From positions 248,001 through 312,000 of the forward strand of contig CBFIHP010000001.1 of NCBI GenBank assembly GCA_965662355.1: a DNA stretch of 64,000 nucleotides, given 5' to 3'. Position numbers and translations under genes: made by a program. The notes beneath the pieces are model-generated. The model ran no database searches. It was given only the letters and a program-made list of their open reading frames with translations, and was not told where the DNA came from. This document shows, piece by piece, positions 58,452 to 64,000 of this stretch. Positions within the stretch are counted from its first letter, which is position 1. Every line of letters starts with the position of its first letter. The stretch is from GCA-2683825 sp965662355 (GTDB lineage Bacteria > Planctomycetota > UBA1135 > GCA-002686595).

Positions 58452-59576
58452 ATGATTCCCCCGCGCAAGACCCGCACGATTCGCATCCGCAATCTCGCCA
58501 TCGGCGGATCCGCGCCGATTGCCGTGCAGAGCATGGCGGCCACGCAGACCCGTAACATCGCTGCCACGACGCGCCAGGTCCGGCTGCTCGAAGAGGCCGG
58601 TGCCGATCTGATCCGGATCGCGGTCGACAGCAAGACCGACGTCGAGGCACTGGCCCAGATCCGGGCTGGCACGAAGGCCCTGCTCTCGGTCGATCTGCAG
58701 GAGAACTACCGCCTGGCCGAGCTGGTCGCGCCTCACGTCGACAAGATCCGCTACAACCCGGGACACTTGCACCACCACGAGAAGGACAAGTCCGATCGTG
58801 AAAAAGTTGCCTACCTCGTCGGCGTCGCGCGTGAACACGGCCTTGCCATGCGCATCGGCGTCAACGCCGGATCGATCGCTCCCCACTGGAAGGAACGTCA
58901 TCCCGAGGACAGTGTCGAAGCGGTCGTTGGGTCCGCCCTGGAACACTGCCAGATGGTCGACCAGCTCGGATTCAACGACTACGTCGTCTCGATCAAGGAT
59001 TCCGATCCACGCATCGTTGTCGACGCGAACAAACGTTTCGCCAAAGCCCGCCCAGACGTGCCGCTCCACCTCGGCGTCACCGAGGCAGGGATGCCCCCCG
59101 ATGGTGTCATCAAGACGCGCATCGCCTTCGAGCAGCTCATTTCGCAGGGCATTGGCGACACGATTCGTGTTTCCCTGACCGTTCCTTTCGACGACAAGGG
59201 TGAAGAGATCATCGTCGGGCGCGGGATCCTCGAGGACATCCAGGCCGGACGCTTCCGCTCGGTACCGCCCAACTTCTTCGACGGCCTCAACATCATCGCC
59301 TGCCCGTCCTGTTCGCGCGTCGAGAACGAGCGCTTCATCGACCTCGCCCAGGAGGTCAAGGACATGACCGCTTATGCGGCCGAGCACGATGTCACCATCG
59401 CCGTCATGGGCTGCCGTGTGAATGGCCCCGGTGAAACGGACGATGCCGACCTGGGTCTCTGGTGCGGCCCCAAGCACGTCAACTTGAAGCGCGGCGAGGA
59501 GTCCGTTGGCACCTACACGTACGACGAGGTTCTCGGGCACCTGAAGGACGAGCTCGACCGCATCATCACGCGCTGA
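58452..59576 (+). CDS. ispG: 4-hydroxy-3-methylbut-2-en-1-yl diphosphate synthase (IspG/GcpE)
   Basis: The protein has 374 residues, the two-domain bacterial form. An N-terminal TIM barrel (IGGSAPIAVQSMAATQTRNIAATTRQVRLLEEAGADLIRIAV in part) is followed by the 4Fe-4S domain with Cys in IIACPSCSRVENERF and VMGCRVNGPGE. It makes HMBPP in the methylerythritol phosphate isoprenoid pathway. Divergent from the oxidoreductase gene. The ATG at 58452 agrees with the family start. Confidence 0.95.
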   Translation: MIPPRKTRTIRIRNLAIGGSAPIAVQSMAATQTRNIAATTRQVRLLEEAGADLIRIAVDSKTDVEALAQIRAGTKALLSVDLQENYRLAELVAPHVDKIRYNPGHLHHHEKDKSDREKVAYLVGVAREHGLAMRIGVNAGSIAPHWKERHPEDSVEAVVGSALEHCQMVDQLGFNDYVVSIKDSDPRIVVDANKRFAKARPDVPLHLGVTEAGMPPDGVIKTRIAFEQLISQGIGDTIRVSLTVPFDDKGEEIIVGRGILEDIQAGRFRSVPPNFFDGLNIIACPSCSRVENERFIDLAQEVKDMTAYAAEHDVTIAVMGCRVNGPGETDDADLGLWCGPKHVNLKRGEESVGTYTYDEVLGHLKDELDRIITR

Positions 59577-59799
59577 ACGCCTTCGGGCCGCTCGAAACCT
59601 GTCCAGCGCCTGGCGTGGGCGACTCTTCCTTCCCGCGCCTTCCATCGGTTTGCAGGTAGCTGGTTCTTGATTCAGGGGCGGGTTTTCCGAGGCTTGGTCA
59701 TTTCCGAGAATCTGGGATAGCTCTTCGTCGCAACAAGCTTCGGTATGCCTTCGCATCTGATAGGATTTCGCGCCCCAAGCCCAGAAACAAGCTTCAACT

Positions 59800-60351
59800 A
59801 TGCGAACTCTTCTGACGATCGGTCTACTTTCTCTACTCTCCGCCTGCGGCGGCGCACGCGTCGTAGGTAGCGACAACTTCATCAAGCATCCGATCCACCG
59901 CATTGCGGTCTCTCCATCCGGTGGTGATGTCGCGGACGCAATCGTTCAGCGACTGCGCGAAAAAGAGGGTGGCAAGCTGGAGGTGATGGGCACCAAGGCC
60001 ACGGCGGAAATGCTTCAGCGGACGAAGGTCATGAGTATCAAGGCCACGACTCCTGAAAGCCTGGCCATCTTGAAGAGAGAGGGGATCGATGCCTGGTTGC
60101 GAATGGAATCGGCGGCCCACCCCTCTTCGGACACTCCACAGAATGTCAACGTGCGAATGACCAGCACGCACGACCCCTTACAATACATCGACTTTCTATG
60201 GCACAACGGCTGGGGCGGCATGCGCGGTTCGCTAGGTTGGCCTGGACGACCAGCAGACGCCACCATGCGCAGGGGCCGGGATGACGCGCTCGATGCGGTC
60301 ACCGATGAAATCGTCGCTCGCCTCGCCCAGGCCATCACCGTCGAGCCGTAG
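59800..60351 (+). CDS. Hypothetical lipoprotein
   Basis: The protein has 183 residues with a lipoprotein signal (LTIGLLSLLSACGG). The mature part has an alpha/beta pattern (HRIAVSPSGGDVADAIVQRLREK, LEVMGTKATAEML) and a Trp/Gly-rich stretch (WHNGWGGMRGSLGW). It is followed by another lipoprotein gene, 20 bases later. Both resemble small lipoproteins of unknown function that bind or assemble envelope parts; no family was recognised. The 59577-59799 gap upstream contains ACAAGCTTC twice and no gene. Confidence 0.7.
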   Translation: MRTLLTIGLLSLLSACGGARVVGSDNFIKHPIHRIAVSPSGGDVADAIVQRLREKEGGKLEVMGTKATAEMLQRTKVMSIKATTPESLAILKREGIDAWLRMESAAHPSSDTPQNVNVRMTSTHDPLQYIDFLWHNGWGGMRGSLGWPGRPADATMRRGRDDALDAVTDEIVARLAQAITVEP

Positions 60352-60371
60352 CTCGCCAAAGAAATCCAAAC

Positions 60372-60830
60372 ATGCAGAACCTCATCAAAACCAGCACCGC
60401 GATCGCCCTCTTCTTCTTGTTCGGTGCCTGCTCTAGCCTGAAGGCCAGCGTCACCGATGGTGCCGATCTCGGAACCGGGCGCTCCTTCTACGTCGTTCAC
60501 CAAGAGAAGGACGGTCGCGCCATCAACGAGATGATCGCAAAGAAACTCGAGGCGATGGGACGCCCCACACGCACAGGATCGTCAGCCGACATTCCTGCGA
60601 ACACCCAGATTCTGGTGACGTACGTCGACCGCTGGGCCTGGGATTTGTCGATGTACATGCGTTCCCTCGAAGTCGTCTTCCGGGATCCCCAGACCGAGTC
60701 CGTGCTGGCTTCGGGGACGAGCAAACCCGGTTCTTTGTCACGTAAGGCCGTGGAGTCCGTTGTCGACGAAGTCGTGACGGAGATCTTCAACGAGAGCGTG
60801 GCGCGGGAAGCGTCCGCGGCCGCGCCCTGA
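60372..60830 (+). CDS. Hypothetical lipoprotein, DUF4136-like
   Basis: The protein has 152 residues with a lipobox (FLFGACSS). The mature domain (RSFYVVHQEKDGRAINEMIAKKLEAMGR, ILVTYVDRWAWDLSMYMRSLEVVFRDP) has the strand-helix-strand layout seen in small DUF4136-type lipoproteins, but similarity is weak. It probably forms an operon with the lipoprotein gene just upstream, 20 bases away. It is convergent with the dipeptidase gene. Confidence 0.68.
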   Translation: MQNLIKTSTAIALFFLFGACSSLKASVTDGADLGTGRSFYVVHQEKDGRAINEMIAKKLEAMGRPTRTGSSADIPANTQILVTYVDRWAWDLSMYMRSLEVVFRDPQTESVLASGTSKPGSLSRKAVESVVDEVVTEIFNESVAREASAAAP

Positions 60831-60875
60831 GGTCGCGCCCTGGGTCGAGCCCGCTGGCACACGGTGGCTCAGAGC

Positions 60876-62090
60876 TTACTTCGCGGATTGCGCCGCGATC
60901 CGCTCGACTTCCTTGAAGACCCGCATGGCGTTGCCGCCGCAGATCTTCTTCAGGTCTCGGGTGGAATAGCCGCGCTTCATCAGTTCGGCGAGAAGGTTCG
61001 GGTAGTCCGAAACATCCTTGAGGCCGGACGGCAGGCTGTCGCCGACGCCATCGAAGTCAGAACCCAGTCCAACGTGGTCGACTCCGACCAGCTCCACGAC
61101 GCGGTCGATGTGATCGGCGACGTCACCGACATCGGCAAATTGCTTTGGCTTGGTTTCATCGTAGGACGCGAGGAAGGCCTTCGCCGCTTCGCTGTCGCGT
61201 TCGACACCGTTGTTCTCACAAAAGGACCCCAGAGCCTCGCCTCGCTTGCTTCCGTGGAGACGGTAGTCATTGTCGATGAAGGACGAGCCGAAGTTGATCA
61301 TGACCACGCTCCCCTTCTTGCCCATTTCGAGCACCATCTCGTCGCTCATGTTGCGCTCGAACTCGGGCGTAAAGTGCCGCAAGGATGAGTGCGTGGCCAG
61401 GACCGGCGCGCGAGTCAGCTCCATGACCTGCCAGAAGGTGTCATCGGAGATGTGGCTGACGTCGATGATCACGCCCAGCTCGTTCATCTTTGCGACGACG
61501 GTACGGCCGAACTCGGTCAATCCCTTGGAGGAATGGCGTGTGTCGTACGAGGAATCACAGATGTGATTGTCGCGGGAATGGCAGAGCGTGATGTACCGGA
61601 CTCCTCGGCCGTGGAAATGCTCCAAGTTTGCAAGATCGCCCTCGATGGGACTGCCGTTCTCCATACCGAGGAGCAAAGCGACGCGGCCTGAGTCAAAGGC
61701 TCTTTCGACGTCGGCACTGGTGTGAGCTACGGCGAACTTTTCCGGCGCGTGTTCGGCGATGCTTTCGACCATGTCGATCAACTCGTTCGCCAGCTCCTTG
61801 GACCCACCGTCGACCTCCAAGTTGGCCGGAACGTAGATGGACATGAACGGAGCATCCAGGCCACCCTCGACAGCGCGCGGATAGTCGAAATCGCCGCCCG
61901 ATGTCGCTTCGGTCACGTCGTCGGGGTTCTTCCTCAGGCGATAGGGAACATCGATGTGTCCATCGACGATCAGCGTCCGTTGCGCCAGTCGACGTGCGCG
62001 TTCGAGCCTTTGTTCGTCCGTTTCGGGAACGGACTGGCAGGCCGCCAATAAAATCAGGGGCAGGAAGAGGGCGTGAATCGTCTTGGCCAT
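60876..62090 (-). CDS. Membrane dipeptidase (M19 family), lipoprotein
   Basis: The protein has 404 residues with a lipobox (LILLAACQ). The zinc ligands of M19 are visible: DGHIDVPYR (His45, Asp47), HSRDNHICD, and VIIDVSHISDDTFW with LATHSSLRHFTPEFERNMSDEM, plus VGLGSDFDGV. M19 enzymes cleave dipeptides, often with D-residues. The protein is exported and lipid-anchored. It is downstream of the Lon-family gene by 18 bases on the same strand. Confidence 0.92.
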   Translation of the reverse strand: MAKTIHALFLPLILLAACQSVPETDEQRLERARRLAQRTLIVDGHIDVPYRLRKNPDDVTEATSGGDFDYPRAVEGGLDAPFMSIYVPANLEVDGGSKELANELIDMVESIAEHAPEKFAVAHTSADVERAFDSGRVALLLGMENGSPIEGDLANLEHFHGRGVRYITLCHSRDNHICDSSYDTRHSSKGLTEFGRTVVAKMNELGVIIDVSHISDDTFWQVMELTRAPVLATHSSLRHFTPEFERNMSDEMVLEMGKKGSVVMINFGSSFIDNDYRLHGSKRGEALGSFCENNGVERDSEAAKAFLASYDETKPKQFADVGDVADHIDRVVELVGVDHVGLGSDFDGVGDSLPSGLKDVSDYPNLLAELMKRGYSTRDLKKICGGNAMRVFKEVERIAAQSAK

Positions 62091-62108
62091 GGCTGAGGAA
62101 ATCCGGGG

Positions 62109-64000
62109 CTACGCTTCCGGGGTTTCGGCGGTGGGTTCGGGGTTCGGGGACGCGTTCGGAAGGGCTTCCGCATCTTCTACGGAGGCTTCTTCCCACACGG
62201 GATGGGCCGACGCAAGGGTCCAGTACTCGAAGGCTTTCTCGACGGCCAATCCCAGGAGCGACCCTTCGGGGTACTCACCGTTATCGCCGCGCTCCCCCGC
62301 GGGAATGCCCATGAAGAGTTCGAAAGCCTCGCGTATGTCGTCGACGGCGTAGACATGAAAGGTGCCTTCGTGGCAGGCGCTGACGACGTCGTCACGCAAC
62401 ATGAGGTTCTTCACGTTGGTACTGGGCAGAATCACGCCTTGCGTACCCGTGAAGCCCTGAGCCCTGCAGACTTCGAAGTAGCCCTCGATCTTCTCGGTCG
62501 CGGCACCGATCGGGAGAATGCGACCGTGCTGATCGATGGCTCCGGTCATGGCGAGATCCTGGCGCATGGCCCTGCCGGTCAAGGCCGAGAGCAGACAACA
62601 CATCTCCGCTCCGGAGGCGGAGTCGCCATCGATCCCACCGTAGCTTTGCTCGAAAGCGATCGAAGCCGAAAAGGCCAGTGGATGTTCGGTGCGCAACAGG
62701 TGGCGCAGGAGTCCGCCGAGAATGTGGAAGCCCTTCGTGTGGATCGCGCCAGAGAGCTGTGACTCGCGTTCGATGTTGATCATCCCCGCGTGGCCCGCCC
62801 CGATCGTCGCGGTGATACGTGTGGGAAAACCGTACGTCAGCGGGCCCGTGGATACGACCGCCAGGCCGTTGACCTGGCCGATGGCCTGGCCCTCGGTTTG
62901 GATTCGAATCGTGCCTTCCGCGATGCTCTCCCGAAAGCGACGCGCGGGCAGGTTCGCGCGCCTGCGGGTACGCTTGACCGCTTCACGCACGCGATCCCCT
63001 GTGACAAAGCGTTCGGAAGACTTCGAGGTCAGGAACGCGGCCTCGCGGGCGATGTCGACAAGCCGACCGAAGCGCGTCGTCAAACGATCGTGGCGTCCCG
63101 CGACACGGGCCCCGTGCTCCGCCAGCGCTGCGATCGCGTCCTTCTGATAGTGCGGCAGATTTTCGTCTCGCGCGACGCGCGCAAAGAGCCGCGCGTAGGA
63201 GGTCAGCGTATCCGCCCCGGTCGAGATCGTCGTCTCGAAGTCCGCCAGCACCTTGAAGAGATCCGGGAAGTCCGGATCCTGTGCATCCAGAGCGTGGTAG
63301 AGCCCAGGGTCACCGATCAGAATCACCTTGATCTTGATCGGGATCGCCTGGGGTTTCAGGGTGCGCATGCCCCACGGCCCGCTCATCTCGGGCGGCACGA
63401 TCTCGAGCATCCCGGTGCGCAAGGTACGCACGAGCACTTTCCAGGCTCCGGGTTCGGAAAGAACCTCGCGCGCCTCGAGGATCAAGTATCCACCGTCCGC
63501 ACGCAAGAGTGACCCCGCGCTGATCATCGTGTGATCGGAGATGGCGACGCCCTCGGGCAGCACACGGCGATCGATGCTCCCGAGCAAATTGGAGAGGGTC
63601 GGGGTGTTCTCGACGATCACGGGGCAGTCCTCCGCCGCGCGGTGGCCCAGGATCAGGTTGACGTGGAAGCGTTGCAGGAGCCGTTCGTCCTTGCCCAGCT
63701 CCTCGACCGGTTGACGCACGACCTCTTCGGCCAATCCATCCAGGAACGCTGCGACATCGTCTTGGGGGAAGCCAACACGTATCTCCTGGCAGCGTGCATC
63801 GAGCAGCGAGCGAGCCTCGCTGCGGAAGAGACCTTGGACGTGTTCGACGTGCTTTGCGCGGACCCGTTGCATCTCGATCGAAATGCTCTCCAGGCGCTTG
63901 GAGAAGGCCTCGATCTTGCCGTTGATCTCCTCGATGTTCTCATCGGTGATCTGTCCGTTGGCAACCAGTTGATGGATGCGTTCGGGAGGCGCAGGCTCGC
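62109..64000 (-). CDS. Lon-family (S16) ATP-dependent protease, C-terminal part (5' end outside the window)
   Basis: The frame is open to the window edge and the start lies beyond it; 630 codons are present. Catalytic Ser in GIDGDSASGAEMCCLL and Lys in GAATEKIEGYFEV form the Ser-Lys dyad, and GHRAAEDCPVIVENTPTL with GGYLILEAREVL belong to the AAA-like ATPase part (AAA_32/LonB-type family). These proteases resemble archaeal LonB in using a coiled-coil region (near the window edge) before the ATPase part. The C-terminus is Pro/Glu/Thr-rich. Upstream of the dipeptidase gene on the same strand. Confidence 0.88.
   Translation of the reverse strand, partial: EPAPPERIHQLVANGQITDENIEEINGKIEAFSKRLESISIEMQRVRAKHVEHVQGLFRSEARSLLDARCQEIRVGFPQDDVAAFLDGLAEEVVRQPVEELGKDERLLQRFHVNLILGHRAAEDCPVIVENTPTLSNLLGSIDRRVLPEGVAISDHTMISAGSLLRADGGYLILEAREVLSEPGAWKVLVRTLRTGMLEIVPPEMSGPWGMRTLKPQAIPIKIKVILIGDPGLYHALDAQDPDFPDLFKVLADFETTISTGADTLTSYARLFARVARDENLPHYQKDAIAALAEHGARVAGRHDRLTTRFGRLVDIAREAAFLTSKSSERFVTGDRVREAVKRTRRRANLPARRFRESIAEGTIRIQTEGQAIGQVNGLAVVSTGPLTYGFPTRITATIGAGHAGMINIERESQLSGAIHTKGFHILGGLLRHLLRTEHPLAFSASIAFEQSYGGIDGDSASGAEMCCLLSALTGRAMRQDLAMTGAIDQHGRILPIGAATEKIEGYFEVCRAQGFTGTQGVILPSTNVKNLMLRDDVVSACHEGTFHVYAVDDIREAFELFMGIPAGERGDNGEYPEGSLLGLAVEKAFEYWTLASAHPVWEEASVEDAEALPNASPNPEPTAETPEA

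Noticed and set aside
58431..59903. 490-codon minus-strand ORF over ispG
   Set aside because: Antisense to IspG, whose motifs are complete on the plus strand.

Overview
The window is GC-rich, densely packed bacterial DNA and most likely comes from a flagellated member of the Planctomycetota. That placement is an inference. It rests on a PVC-type multidomain CxxCH heme protein with an SGNH head, a large secreted HEAT-repeat protein, a sulfatase-like lipoprotein, a DUF1028 protein, a selenocysteine ArsC-like protein of a type I associate with planctomycetes and some other environmental phyla, and the gene order. No rRNA, tRNA, CRISPR array or insertion sequence was recognised.

Layout. 1-15 kb is mixed housekeeping and secreted proteins: a partial M1 peptidase, flgM with its own sigma-28 promoter, sulfatase-like, SGNH, HEAT and heme-binding proteins, an apparently frameshifted HDOD gene, MnmD, a histidine-kinase relic and transaldolase. 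15.0-24.3 kb (minus strand) is one tight 13-gene operon: fliO-fliP-fliQ-fliR-flhB-flhA-flhF, a small membrane protein, fliA, two small proteins and two envelope lipoproteins. 24.3-30.3 kb holds a hairpin cluster, a small ORF, a UGA-containing selenoprotein gene, DUF1028, an M50 protease, a helicase and a TetR regulator. 30.35-31.26 kb carries 20-bp repeats and a tandem-repeat protein with four LTGGKA-like double-glycine motifs. 31.3-35.7 kb (minus) is the filament block: a FliT-like gene, fliS, fliD and two flagellins. 35.9-45.0 kb (plus) starts with a degenerate sigma-54-type regulator, followed by a seven-gene operon (kinase-like ATPase, pseudo-receiver/ATPase fusion, three TPR-type envelope proteins, FlgS-like kinase, FlgR-like activator). 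45.1-56.4 kb (plus) is the basal body, motor and stator operon: flgB-flgC-fliE-fliF-fliG-fliH-fliI-fliJ-motE-like-motA-motB-motB2-fliL-fliM-fliN. 56.5-64 kb returns to general genes: SRPBCC, FAD oxidoreductase, ispG, two lipoproteins, an M19 dipeptidase and a partial Lon-family protease.

How it fits together. The window encodes the export gate, MS- and C-rings, export ATPase, stator, filament, filament chaperones and a full regulatory set: the sigma-28/FlgM pair, a canonical GAFTGA sigma-54 activator with its kinase, and a second activator lacking the key motifs. Candidate sigma-28 promoters precede flgM, fliD and motA. Hook, distal rod, FliK, FlhG and chemotaxis genes are not here. The items most worth following are the selenoprotein hidden behind an in-frame TGA, the repeat protein with four GG motifs, the seven-gene signalling/TPR operon beside the flagellar genes, the paired MotB paralogues, and the undescribed small proteins and lipoproteins in the export operon.
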